Shown here: in pieces, positions 27,289 through 38,599 of the stretch
Layout of the letters: every line of letters starts with the position of its first letter
How positions within the stretch are numbered: position 1 is the stretch's first letter
NCBI RefSeq assembly: GCF_947623445.1
Contig: NC_135245.1
Span: 18,669,501 to 18,733,500, forward strand
Reading direction: 5' to 3'
DNA from: Clavelina lepadiformis
Lineage: Eukaryota; Chordata; Ascidiacea; Aplousobranchia; Clavelinidae
DNA: 64,000 bases
Translations under genes and position numbers: made by a program
Notes under the pieces: model-generated
Databases searched by the model: none
What the model was told of the DNA's origin: nothing
Seen by the model: the letters and a program-made list of their open reading frames with translations, nothing else

Positions 27289-27304
27289 ATTCTATTTGAA
27301 TAGG
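27289..27304 (+). other. Spliced-leader-like 16-mer
   Basis: attctatttgaatagg differs at one position from the 16-base Ciona spliced leader (ending aag) as I recall it. The flank is AT-rich, and no GT donor directly follows, so it is probably not a working SL RNA gene. Confidence 0.25.
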
Positions 27305-27479
27305 ATCTTAACCTACAGCAATTTTAAAATAGTTTTTGCCATCTTTTAGTATAAACCTGATGAATCAAGCTTATGCTTGCGAAAGCTCGTGTAAAAGAAT
27401 TAAAACTAAAGTTAACCCTGTAGTGTAGAGTGCCACCTTATACTCTGTTGATATATTTTAACATAAACTTTAAGAAATT

Positions 27480-28075
27480 ATTCTAATAAATGTAACTTTC
27501 ACATCTTTTTGTGTTGACGATCTTTATGCTGTTTGCGTAATATTACGAGGTTTGGTTCAACACCTTTGAAGTGAACCACTAAAGACTGAACTGAATTGGA
27601 CGAGCTCGATGAAAATCCCTACTTCAGTTTTCTCTCAGTGGGCGTTTCGTTCAAAGCAAATACATATTTTGACCAATTTTACCATAAAAAATTGCGCCCA
27701 AACAACCCACTCATAAAAGCTTGGTAAAAATAATAACAACTAACCGCCTAAAGTTTCTAATAAAGATAAATAGCCTACTTGTACAAAAAAATTATTGTAA
27801 TGTATATAGAGTAGACTCATTGCTTCTTTCTCTACACATACGCCTTCCGCTGCCAAAGCCGGAAGATAAAGATGGAAAATTACTCGTCGCTCACAGGTAA
27901 AAAAAAACTTACGACGTAGAAAATTATATAACAAGTGGTTGCGTAAGATTTTGAAATAGGGCATGGCCGCGAGGCAGTAAGATACTGACGTATTGTCGGA
28001 AGAAGTTGGTTATGTATAGGGTGTAAATTCCTTGTATAAATGAAATTTGTAGAATTTTTGGCCAAGATTTATGGC
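27480..28075 (+). repeat. Direct repeat, left copy part 2
   Basis: Matches 40000-40555 in the same orientation. The best block is ctttctctacacatacgcct at 27825, followed by tccgctgcc, ggaagataaagatggaaaat and gaggcagtaagatactgacg. No credible coding frame is shared by both copies, so it is taken as a dispersed repeat. Confidence 0.65.
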
Positions 28076-28959
28076 TGGCTTCTGTCATATGTTTCAATGT
28101 TGGATCTGTATTTCACTGAAAAAAACATACTAATGGCCTATAAGCAACTGCACAGAATACTAATTAGGCGAAAACACCGTACTCAAGCTGAGCAAACTTC
28201 TGTATAGTCTTGTTGAATGTTTACAAATTGATTGCGTGATTTTTACAAACAGGGCAGTTACAAAAGTCGAAGTAGCAGCCCATGTTTATGCTTTTTGTTT
28301 GAATACTTGGAAATGATTGTTGTTAAATTTATATTAATACTTTAATGTTTGGGAATACTGAATAATGAAGATTATTGATTAATTAATGATTAATTAATAG
28401 TGATTAATGATTGAGATCACTTTGATCTGTCGAACCCGAACTTCACCCCCGGGTTTATCTGAAAGTTTATTTTTAGCCAAAATAAAGGAAAAGTATAAGC
28501 TGTTGTTAAAGTAGGAAGATTCAATTCAAAGGCAACGTAAAATTTATGTCATCTCGTAAAATTTGCTGTATCAGTAACTCCCTGTAGTTCTTTGAGAGCG
28601 TTTTAAAGCATTTATTCGTTACAAATTTGGACCTAAAGTTGAAAACCGTTTTGCTTAAAAACCTTCAAAAACATAAAAGAAATATTTAAAGGAAAATAAA
28701 ACTTTTTATGTTGTAATGACAGTCTATTATAAATTTATAAAACTTCATAAGCTGAAATATGTTTGGGTTTCAATAATAGATATAATGGATAGCCTTCGAC
28801 AATTAAACTAAGGACGACCCAACCAATATCTGTGGGTTAAATTTTAAGTTAACAATTGGTTTCGAGTGACCAATCATTTTTCGATTGCTTAATTAAAATG
28901 AGAATTATGAACGTAAATATGAACTCGTATGACCTATCCTTAAAAGAGCTGGTTGGCAT

Positions 28960-29500
28960 TTTCGCGGTTAGTAATCGTGAAGAATTTTGATTGGTCCGGT
29001 GAAAAAATCTTTAATTAGCATGCGCCTCGGTGAATGCCATGTGACGTCACAAAGCGAGTTAAGAAACTGGTGTTCATTTTAATCTGATGGTGGGTGAGAA
29101 GGTGGCAGCTGTGAGAGCTTGTGCGTTAGCTTGGTCAGTTTAACATTACAGCGTAGAGTGAAAGCTTGCACTGGTACGTTTGGTGAGTTGAACATTTAAT
29201 ATTTTGTTGATAGTAATAAAATGTTTGCGTTAGTAATGATTTGAAAATAAACTTTATGAAGCTTAAATAGTTGCAGTATACATAACATTTATAGACTATT
29301 AGGAAGTGTTTAAGGCTGTCCTTCTGAATTTTTAGTTGATTGAAAGCATTTTTTGTTTTAAACTGGTTTAAAGCTGGCCAGGTTGTATAACTGCAAGTTA
29401 CCTTTCAGCCTGGTTTGATATAACCTTAGCTTTTCATATTTCTGTTTCACTTGTGAATTAGCTTCATTTTGTAAGAAGTTAATGTATTAATTTTTGTAAA
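28960..29500 (+). promoter_or_regulatory. Promoter-like inverted repeat, left arm
   Basis: Matches 38600-39170 in inverted orientation. The shared block holds gattggtc (CCAAT-type), tgacgtcac (CRE-type, degenerate in the right arm), a moderately GC-rich segment with gcagctgtgagagcttgtgc, and a conserved tggtacgtttggtgagt that looks like a first-exon 5' splice site. A second block (tttttagttgattgaaagca, aaactggtttaaag) lies about 120 bases further on in both arms. No coding frame is seen. A promoter with a noncoding first exon is my inference. Confidence 0.45.
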
Positions 29501-30429
29501 CATTGTCGAAACATTAAAATTTAAGAAAGTCTTAACTCGGGAAACTCTTTATTTATAGGATCAAACGACGATTCTCGGATCATTTATCATCAGCCCACCG
29601 ATAATGTACACTTCTTAGAAATGCTCTGTCATCCAGCCCAGTGTAGTTTCCATTCTTATGCTGCTACAACCTAGAGTGAGCAAATTTGAAAAAATTTTGA
29701 GAAAAATAAACAACTCGCAAAATTAAAATCTGCTCTATATGGAGGATCTACTCTGTACATGTGTTTCAGTGCAACTTGATCAAGTTTTTAGGGATTATTT
29801 ATTATTCTTCGAATTTGTTTTTACGCTATCATTGTTTCACCGGAACAGATCGTAAGTTCAAGCTATTTTTCACGGTTGCTTGTTAACATACTTAAAATGT
29901 TATAACAAATATTTCCATAAACGTTTTACCTAAATTCATCTAATCTTAAAAAAACGTTTGTTAAAATATGCATAGTTCAATAGACTGTGTGACCTATTTA
30001 CGGCGAAATAGTCAATTTTAATGATTTATTTTAATAAAATCACAACTTTATTTAAGTTATGTGATGTATTATATGATGTCTCTGTAGTTGACACCGATTC
30101 AATGAATAGTAGTTAATAATATCTTCAAAATCTTCAGAAGATTATTCATGGTTGGGTTAAAATTAAATGCACAGAGATAAATTCACCTCAAAGGATGTCT
30201 TTTGGAAGTCGGCCATCGAGAAGTGTGGTCATGTCCCAACCACCTGTGTGTCCATGTGCTTTAATATACGAGGGTGGCGAGTGCACTGGTGCTCACGGCT
30301 GTTCCAGATCTTGTTGCGACACGTGACCTATCGGAAAGATTTCTATACATTTTCTGGGATGATTCTCTTTACTTGGTTTTTATAACTGATGCTGTCCACT
30401 AGTTGCAAAAACACCAACATTTGCCAAAA
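29501..30429. other. Spacer, nothing recognised
   Basis: AT-rich sequence without open frames, tRNA-like units or clear repeats. Confidence 0.5.
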
Positions 30430-30865
30430 TTATCCATGAGTTAAATATCTGAAGGCCTTGAAGGCTAAAGGCCAAGAAACTTCGCGCTTTAGCTTTAGTT
30501 CGAAGTATTTTGATAAATAAACTTCAATCTGTTCTTGTATGTAGATCGACACCATCTTTAACTTCAAGATCATATCCAGCATCACACACCAAGACTGAAA
30601 AGAAGATACCATAAAAGTGTGGGTACAATGTAGGACGCATTTCTGTTTAACACCACTGTGCAACGTATCGTTCCCTGAGAGGAATCCTCCAAGTTGTGTA
30701 GCAGCTTCCCTGCCGTCATGCAGCGAGTTAATGTGGTTGAGGAAATCTTCCGTAGAATGGCATAGGCCTATACACCTTCAAGACTTACCAGGTTGGCAGA
30801 AGCTTTTGCAACAATACAGAGTAAAGAGATATCTCGGCAGTTGTTACGATCGCCCTTATCACCTT
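30430..30865 (-). pseudogene. LINE reverse transcriptase fragment
   Basis: On the minus strand, KGDRNNCRDISLLCIVAKA, then NSLHDGREA, GVKQKCVL and a following Lys-rich stretch resemble the middle of a non-LTR reverse transcriptase (family patterns KGDRS.C.N.RGISLL, FHDGM, NGVKQGCVLAPTLF). The pieces lie in different frames with stops, and the catalytic YADD region is not visible. An old, dead LINE piece; the clade cannot be named from this alone. Confidence 0.5.
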
Positions 30866-32039
30866 GGTCGCTTTCATGGAGTTACGATTTTGACGCCTCT
30901 CTCGCTTTCTTCTTTCAGCACTATCACGGGGCTGGGTAAAATAGCGGAAAGATGTTATTTTTACATTTCAGAAAGTTTGCGAGTCTAAACCAGATGCTTT
31001 TCTATATTGTTGGTTTTGAAATTTGTCAAGCTCAGGCATCGGTGGAAAACTTGTTTTTTATCCTTTTGCCTCGTCGTTTATTTGTCTGGGAGATGCATCG
31101 TATACAGTTGTGTGGTGTTCCACTCAGTGGTCCGGTATTGGTTACTGTAGTTACATCCGCAGCTTGGACAAGTCATTCTTTTGCTGTAGCGCCGATGGCG
31201 TAAATATTTTATCTGTGGCTTTCTTACATTCCTCTTCCCGCCTGAAGGTGGAAATAGTGTTATCCCCTATCAGCGGGTTCGGCCACAAAGCGTTGTCTCT
31301 TGAAATGAATCGAATCATACGTTTAGACATCAAGGCCGGACAACCTTGCGAAAGAGTTTTATTGAGTGAAATGAGTGCGACTAACGAGTAACGAGTGGTC
31401 GAACTCGCCACCTGGGCTGTGGTGTACAACGGTATGAAATAGGTTTCACAATAGTAGGTAAATCAAAAGCTATAAAGCGTTGGCTCATAGACGCGTAGGA
31501 CCAATTGTGTCAGACTAAATCGTTCATACAAACAACCTTATTTTCTTGGAGTTTGTTGACAAAGCCGACTCTGTATATTCGAGGCTAGCACAGGCAGAGG
31601 GGGTAGGTAAATTTTTAGTTAGGGTCTGCACAGGCTGGCTGGTTGCACCGGATGCAGTTAAAACCTTCGTCGACAACCTAAAAATAAAAAGACTTCCAGG
31701 CTACATGGTATTGTAACGCTTATCTTCGACTGGCTGATTATGGTCAGTAAGTGGAACTCTACTAGGTTCAACGAATTTTCGGCCAACTGTGTTAAACCGG
31801 AGAGCAGTTGAAAAACGTTTAATGGCGATAAACTATGAACTATAAACACTAAAAACCTGAACCTGAAGCTCGGACGTTAAAGCTTGCTAGAATAGTACTA
31901 TTTGACTAGAATACTATTTATGCACTTCTTATCGTGATAAATTTACTGTCTATCCAGCAAAACTAGTTCGCCTCACAAAGTGATACAACATCACAGCAAA
32001 GTGCTAAAAAACAAGTGTGCAAAAATATTCCATGACAGT
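30866..32039. other. Spacer, unassigned
   Basis: Short frames on both strands, none convincing; part may be further decayed LINE sequence. No RNA gene recognised. Confidence 0.4.
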
Positions 32040-33055
32040 ATGAATGTAAGGCTAGGAGGCTGTATGAAGTTTCTATTGTCTCTTTAGTGGACGTTTATTG
32101 ATAGAGTGCATTACCACTAGTTGGCATCATGGATTTTAAATAAATATTTTTCTCTCCGCACCTGCTGGGTATCGAACCCACTACTTCCATAACAGTAGGC
32201 AAGTTTTATACGATCCTGCTATACACAGGAAAAGATTTTGCTTGAATTTCAAATATATACCTTCTGGAATGGCCAAGTCGAATTAAAACTGACTAAAAAT
32301 GCCCAAAGCGCTCCAATTCCAAATAGGTCAATCTTGTTTTTTCTAGGCCGGGAATCGAACCTGGAACCTATCGCACCAAGTGCAGTGTCGAATCGCACGA
32401 GCTACGAATTAACACACTGAAATAATGTGGAGAAACGCATATAACCAACGAAGAGACATCATTTGTTATATTTGAAAAGAACAGAGACACGCTCCCATAT
32501 GGCTGCTCAGTGGACTGAACCTGGAACCTATTGCTCTGATTCCAGTGATATGTATTGCGAACTACAACGGGTCAATAGCTCAAGCGTCATTAATCAACAC
32601 AGGTAGAATCAACAGGTAACCAAATTTCAAAAAGAGTTGAAGTTTGGGAAGAATCGAAGACAAAACCTTCGGATCGATATTGATAAGGGGAAGCGCAAAT
32701 ATTTCTGTGACTGCTGCAAACAACGACAGCCCGTTGTTCGTCAGGGCGACCAAGGACCACTCAATCAAGGACGTTTAACTCAGGGTAATCCTACCCAGGA
32801 ATTATTCATCACGCAGCTGTTGATTAGGTCATCCTAGGTTTGGTTGTACAGGACTTGAATCGAATCGGGAACAGTTCGCAGTAACAAGGCATTGAGATAA
32901 AAAGATGAAGTGATGGCAACGTGATTTGAACACGCAACCTTCTGTTCTTGAGTCAGACGCGCTACCGTTGCGCCTCCGAGTAGTGATGTTGACAAAGGTA
33001 TTACAACGATAAATGATGACGTTAAAATTAGACGTACAAACGTTTTGTATGGTAT
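32040..33055 (-). repeat. tRNA-like array, unit 1
   Basis: About 1 kb unit carrying four tRNA-like blocks on the minus strand. Block (i) is about 32155-32225, (ii) 32343-32413, (iii) 32505-32580, and a tRNA-Trp-like block lies at 32911-32982. Blocks (i) and (ii) keep perfect pol III B-box cores (ggttcgatacc and ggttcgattcc); in (iii) it has drifted to ggttcagtcc. (ii) and (iii) keep an A-box-like tagctcg or tagttcg. Their anticodon and acceptor stems do not pair well, so I call them tRNA-like, not tRNA. Unit 1 is repeated directly as unit 2 and inverted as unit 3. Confidence 0.6.
32911..32982 (-). pseudogene. tRNA-Trp-derived sequence with CAA anticodon
   Basis: 72 bases aligning along its whole length with the intact tRNA-Trp at 33809. 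The D arm, T arm and most of the anticodon stem are kept, but the anticodon loop reads CTCAAGA (anticodon CAA, Leu) and the acceptor stem no longer pairs. Probably a tRNA pseudogene. Confidence 0.7.
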
Positions 33056-33770
33056 TGCTTAGTGGTTATGCAAGAAGGCTGTTTGATGGTTTCTATTGCG
33101 TCCCTCTGGTGGACAATTACTTATTGAATTTTTAACACTAAATGGCGCGTATGATTCGCAATGTAATAAATATTTTTTTATCCGCACCTGCCGGGAATCG
33201 AACCACCTTGGTGCCAGTAAGCAAGTTTTATACGATTCTGCTATGAGTGGTTTTAAAATAAAATTTGATTTTCAAATATACATCTTTTGGAATAGACCAG
33301 CCAAAGAAAAATTGCATGTTAATAAATAACAGCTTGACCTGACAGCAGCCTCAGTTTCAATTATTGTAGGTCGACAACCAAAGTTATACTTCCATATATG
33401 GTGTTCTATTCCACCAAGGGCCGGAATCGAACTTGAAACTTAACGCACCGAGTGCAGTGTCGATGCACATGAGCTACGAATCGGCACTTGTAAACGATGT
33501 GGTGTGACGCATATGACCAACGACGTTGCATCAGCTGTTAAGTTTAAAACAGAGAAAGACACAACCACAGGTCGGCAGAGGTTCTGAACCCGGGATCTAG
33601 TGCTCTATTTTCTACAATAAGTATTGCAAGCTACAACGAGTCTACCGGAGTCGCCATTAGTTAACAAAGATATAATCATCAGGCAAAAAATTACACCAAA
33701 ATCAAGTTGAAGTTTGTGATAAGTCAAAGGAATAACAGTATATTACAATTATTGCATTTATATCTTTAAC
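33056..33770 (-). repeat. tRNA-like array, unit 2
   Basis: Direct repeat of unit 1 with blocks (i) at about 33178-33247, (ii) 33418-33490 and (iii) 33575-33650 on the minus strand. The flank ccctctggtggacaatt (33103) before block (i) matches the corresponding flank in the other units. Its Trp-like block is missing; the sequence instead passes into an inverted unit near 33730-33770. Confidence 0.55.
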
Positions 33771-33808
33771 GTTGTGATTTATCTTGCCACAACGTTTGTC
33801 AACAAGAA

Positions 33809-33880
33809 GACTCCGTGGCGCAACGGTAGCGCGTCTGACTCCAGATCAGAAGGTTGCGTGTTCAAATCACGTCGGGGTCA
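33809..33880 (+). tRNA. trnW-CCA: tRNA-Trp (CCA)
   Basis: 72 bases folding as a full cloverleaf. The acceptor GACTCCG pairs with CGGGGTC (one G-T), the anticodon stem TCTGA/TCAGA encloses loop CTCCAGA with anticodon CCA at 33841-33843, and the T arm is GCGTG TTCAAAT CACGT. The A box tggcgcaacgg and B box gttcaaatc are intact. It is nearly identical to animal tRNA-Trp. Three decayed relatives lie nearby (32911, 34154, 39580). CCA is not encoded, as normal for eukaryotes. Confidence 0.95.
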
Positions 33881-33893
33881 TTTCGTCTGGTTG

Positions 33894-33898
33894 TTTTT
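33894..33898 (+). terminator. Pol III T-run terminator
   Basis: TTTTT 14 bases after the end of the tRNA-Trp gene. Confidence 0.7.
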
Positions 33899-34153
33899 GA
33901 GTCGTGGAACAGACGAACTATTGCAGTTCGTTCAAGTCTTGGACGACATGTCCAACATCTTTAAATTGACTCGTCTTAACTTGGAAAACAAACATCGCTT
34001 GAGCTGTCCAAGATTACTCGTCCAGTGACAGCCCACCACCGAGACCAAATAATAAACATATCAAGCCTTCTTGCACTACGACAGCTTGTGTAATTATTTC
34101 AAGTATATTTCTAACATTGTGATTTATGCTGTTACAACGTTTGACAACATCAC

Positions 34154-34225
34154 TACTCCGTGGCGCAACGGTAGCGCGTCTGACTCTAGAGCAAAAGGTG
34201 GTAAGTTCAACTCGCGTCGAAGTCA
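34154..34225 (+). pseudogene. tRNA-Trp-derived sequence with CTA anticodon
   Basis: Same 72-base frame as the tRNA at 33809. The D arm and 5' anticodon stem are intact, but the loop is CTCTAGA, giving anticodon CTA (would read the UAG stop). The 3' anticodon stem (gcaaa) and acceptor stem (TACTCCG / CGAAGTC) are mismatched. Most likely a pseudogene rather than a suppressor tRNA. Confidence 0.7.
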
Positions 34226-35576
34226 CTTCTTCCTTTTACCTTAGTGTCTTGGTACTGCGGACTGTTCAAGACTCCATTCAAGTTCTTCACGACTAAACGC
34301 ATTACGACTTAATTAACATCTGCGAGATGAACAGCCCTTGAGCTGAAAAAACCTGAGTGGAACCGTCCTTGGATGAATTGACCAACTATCCTGACAAGCA
34401 AAGGGTTACGCATAGCATGTGACTCTTTCGTTGTATTGAGCAAATGTTCACGCCTTTCGTCATCGCTGTTGGTGCCAAGGCTCTGTCTTCGATTCATCCC
34501 AAACTTCGACTCTTTTTAAAATTTGGTTACCTGATGATTCTACCTGTTTTGATTAATGACGTTTAAGCTATAGAGGCGTTGTAGCTCGCAATACTTATCA
34601 CTGAAATCGAAGCTACTGAAATCGAAGCTAAAGGTCTCAGGTTCATTTCCCGGAGCAGCCAAATGGTTGTGTCTCTCTCTTTTCCAAACTTAACAAACGA
34701 TGTCTTTTCGTTGGTAATATACGTTTCCCAACATAGTTTACATGTGTCAATTCGTAGCTCGTGTGCTACGACACAGCGCTCAATGTGATAGGCTCCAGGT
34801 TCGATTCCCGGCAGTATTGGGATAGAACTTGTGAATGGAGAAAGAACACACTCGACGAAGACCATGAGTCACCTACTTAGAACTGAGGGAACCTGCCAGA
34901 ACGAGGAGATATGGCTTAATAGTGGGAATTTTCTTATTTTGGTCGTAGGTTTCGAAAGATATATATTTGAAATTCAAAGCAAAATGACGATCCTTTTATA
35001 GCAACATCGTATAATTTTCGCCTACTGCCCTGGAGGTAGCAGGTTCGATCCCCAGAGAATGTAGCAGATCCGGTTAAAATATTTTTATTGCTAGTATTTT
35101 GGCCCATTTGGCGTTCTAAAAGTATATGCTTATCGTCCACTAGAGGGACACCAAAATGTCATTTTGCCTCAAAAAAGCCCCATAGCCTTTCTAGGCAGAC
35201 CTTAACCAAAATGTGCCCAACCGCCACGTCTGCTTATTCTGTCTGGTTTAGCGAGACTAGACTAACTCCGAAAAATTGACTTTGATGTTATCAGTTGATA
35301 ATAACTTATTCTGAATCCACCAATCCACCTCACTGTCAGATTGACAGCATTCTTTCACTGTGCCTCTGCATTTAGTCTGTCTTTATGATTATCCCTAGCC
35401 CAGCCTTGAGAGCTACTATGGTAAAATCTATCCCAGCGACGGCAAACCTTGTAATTTAAGGAGATATGAATGCATGGGTAAGCGCTAACTATAAGTTCTG
35501 GCCTTGACTGTTTCGGTAATCATGACAATGACCGCGCAGTGACGCAGTGTGAAAACAAACGCTTAACCCTATTAAC

Positions 35577-36117
35577 ACTAGGCGTGGTTTCTCCCGCACA
35601 CAGTCACAGAAAAACGTGGTGTACAGTTGCATTGTTTGCTGTAGAAACTTGAAATTTGGTGACTTTTCCTAAAAAATGTTCAGCTATCTGTCCATGTTTG
35701 TTTTATAAAGTTGGACTTGTAATTTTTGAGATATTGTCATATTTTCATAATTTTTCTCTCTCTCCGCATTGAAGCGAATCGCTCTCGTTTACTCATTTAC
35801 GCACCACTAACTTGACTAACTATTCTCTTGGGTTCTCTTCTCGCGGTCAGCAGTTTTCCGCACAGCGGGGGCGCGGCGTAACAAGAAAATTTTTAGAAAT
35901 ATATCACTTGTGGAAATACTTAATTTACACTAAATTCACTTTCTTTTGCTTTACAATTATGATGTATACAGGAAGCCAGATGTTTTTGCTACAAACCTGT
36001 CAAAATTTGATCAGTTTACGACGTATTGTTTTCGAGTAATTAACCATTGAAAATGTGTGTGCGGTGTCGGCCACAACTAGTGAAAATATCAAAGTCGCGA
36101 GCCCGGTATGGATAGGG
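35577..36117. mobile_element. piggyBac-like MITE
   Basis: Flanked by TTAA on both sides (35573-35576, 36118-36121). The left end is ccctattaacactaggcg, and the right end reads ccctatccataccgggc in reverse, so the ends are imperfect inverted repeats starting CCCTAT, as in piggyBac elements. The 541-base interior has no transposase frame, so it would move only with help from elsewhere. Confidence 0.6.
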
Positions 36118-36840
36118 TTAATGGAGAATGCCACGCAATGGCTTGTTGACTTAACCTTAAGGAGTCACTTCCCAATAGAAAGACAATTTTGAGCCTGCAA
36201 CACGGCGATTGTTATGGTGTCGCACTCAATGCGTCATATTAAAAAAAGTAAGAAATTTTCCGGTCCAATGCGCATGTGACGTCGATATGGACGAGTTTGT
36301 TATTGTTTTGGCGATAGCTGGTTGCGGGTCTAGGCTAAGTTGTAAATTTGGTGTGGGTTTGAATTTTTGCTATTTTGGAGTACTCGTCCTAAAATTTTAA
36401 GCTCAAAACTTGTTGTAAAGTTTAGGTAGCTGTTATAGAAAACTGAGTACATGGATTTTGTCCAAATTAAGACTGTAGACAGTCATAACCTAGATCTCGT
36501 TGCAAGCCAAAATTCAGGGGAGGTTTATGATGTGGTTTTGCGACAGTAGCGTCTTGATTTAATGTACTTTGCATTGAAAAGCCTATCTTTTTGAATTGGG
36601 TCATGACCCCTTAACAATGGCCTTCGACATCAACAAGGATATGTCCCTAGCAACAACACTTCTTCGGGATCTTCTTTTCAGCCTCGATATGTGATGTTTA
36701 TTCTGAAGTTAAAGATGGTGTCAACCTAAATAAAAAACAAATGGAAGTTTGTTTATCAATTAACATTGAGCGAAATCAAAGACGCGGAATTTGCGGAACG
36801 ACCATTACTTGGCAGACCACACCAAAGGCATCATCTCCAC

Positions 36841-38160
36841 GTCGAGTTCTTGAGCGTATTCTTGTACGGATCGGAAACATGGCCCACATATAAGCGCTAG
36901 GGGAACAGTTCAACGATTTTGACATGCGCTGCCTGCGTCATATCTTAGACCCCCGTAGCGCAACTACACCAGGAATAGCAGTGTGCAGTGTACGCATTAT
37001 GGACAGGTTACCTTCGTACCTCCAAGTAAACCAACTCAAAGCACGATTGTTGGGAAATGTTTCAATGGCCGATTTCCAGGCGACGTTCTTTGCGGTGAAC
37101 TCATCTCTGGTTCTGGTACCATTGGTTGATCTCTCCTGCGTTTCCATGACACGGTGAAGCGAGATATAAAACAGCTCTACCTTGACACCAACATGTGGAA
37201 AACTCCGACCAGCGACCGACAAACTTGTAGAGAAACTTCGTGAAGTCAAGATTTGCAAACCATTATTACTCTTCAATGAATCAATGTCCACTATAGAGAG
37301 ACAACATACGAGCATACATCACACAACTTATATATAATTTGGTTTTATTAAATAGATAATAAAAAATAAAAAAGTGACTATTTGGTAACGAAAACTCTTC
37401 CCTGGACAAAGAGCTCCAAGCACGATTTGGCAAACCGGCAGTCATATTAAGCAGACAACGCTCTCGAGCCTGGAGCAACCATTTCTTCACAAATCACACC
37501 CAACACAACAACTACAAGCCGAGTATCTTGAACGTTCTCATGCACGGCTAGAAAACATGACCACACACAGATACGCCAGGTGAGAATTTTGACGAGTGAC
37601 GACTTTGACATGCGCAGTCTGCGGCACATTTTAGGCGTCATGTGACGTAAGACGATAAGAACAGCCGTGAGCACCAGCGCACTCGCTAAACCTCAAAGCA
37701 CGTAGACACAGGTGGTTGGGACATCACTACACTTCCGATGGCCGACTTCCAAAAGACATTCTTTGAGGTGAATTTATCTCTGGTTCCAGGCTCATTGGTT
37801 GACCTCTTCTGCGTTTTCACGACAAGATAGAAGATTTTTTGGGAATTTGGTGGCCATACTGACGCTAAACACTTTATTCTTCCACTTTATATTACCGTAA
37901 TGCATGTTTTTGTCTTTGAGGCCTTGCCACATTTGATTGACTTACATATGTAGTAACAATCATCTTTATTGCTATTATGTTTGCGACCATCTGCGTCAGT
38001 ACAATTTTTTGTTCCCAACATTTAAGGCGAAAAATAAAATGAATGCAAAAATGAATGAAAGGTAAAATTGGATACGAAACAGCGTCACCTTGTGAGAAAC
38101 ATGTGGAAATCCTGACCAGCGACCGACAAGCTGGAAGAGGAACTTCGTGAAGTCAATCTT
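36841..38160 (+). pseudogene. LINE reverse transcriptase C-terminal fragments, duplicated
   Basis: Plus strand pieces LSVFLYGSETWPT, FDMRCLRHIL, then GRFPGDVL, TVKRDIKQL and DTNMWKTPTSDRQT match the conserved tail of non-LTR reverse transcriptases (YGSETW...R.LR.IL...TVKRDLK...DT.TWE..A.DR..WR). A second decayed copy of the same tail lies at about 37490-37830 and 38098-38160. Frames are broken in both. It points away from the tRNA-like array, opposite to the LINE piece at 30430. Confidence 0.55.
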
Positions 38161-38599
38161 GAATACAATGTTTTGAAGATTTGGAAAAAAAAGCGACTAT
38201 GTTGCCGTAAGTAGATCACACGTCCAGTCGTTAAAGCTAATTAGATTTTAATGAAAGCTTAGATTAAAAGGAATATGTTTAATACAATTTGGTTTAGGTA
38301 ACGTATATACACACGAGAAACTGTAAAAAGCAGCTTTTTTCCAGTGCTTAAATTAATTCACTGAAATACCATGTACACAGTAGATCCACCAACGGGCAGA
38401 TTTTAATTTAAATTATCAAAGAAAAGTTGCTGAATAAAAATGGAAAATTCACTGTGCTGTGGGAGAGAACGTCTCCAGGAAATGTAGTCATTGGCGAGAT
38501 GTTGAGGATTCAAATCATCATCAGCAAATCATCGCTTAAACCTAAACAAATCGATTGCCCGAATCAAGGACGAAATTACACTGTTATTATGTTATGTAT

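Larger units (their letters stand above)
23974..28950. other. Intergenic spacer, left part
   Basis: Upstream of SLC26 copy A. It holds two parts of a direct repeat shared with 39690-40560 (see 24165-24370 and 27480-28075), very AT-rich stretches at 27190-27290 and 28370-28410, a spliced-leader-like 16-mer at 27289, and a ctgatga...gcgaaa hairpin at 27357-27386. Two exon-like open frames at 25010-25233 (+) and 25287-25538 (-) are listed separately. No confident gene. Confidence 0.45.
33771..35170 (+). repeat. tRNA-like array, inverted unit 3
   Basis: Inverted counterpart of units 1 and 2. The leader (aacattgtgatttatgc-type) and Trp block occur twice (33809 and 34154), followed by block (iii) about 34570-34660, (ii) 34738-34815 and (i) 35000-35070, all on the plus strand. 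Block (iii) has an internal 15-base duplication (ctgaaatcgaagcta twice). ccactagagggac at 35139-35151 is the inverted form of the flank found in units 1 and 2. Confidence 0.6.

Noticed and set aside
34154-34225. Working amber suppressor tRNA
   Set aside because: Two mismatches in the anticodon stem and a broken acceptor stem make charging and function unlikely.
32040-35170. Mitochondrial DNA insert (several tRNA-like genes in a row)
   Set aside because: No mitochondrial protein or rRNA sequence is between them, and the one intact gene is a nuclear-type tRNA-Trp.
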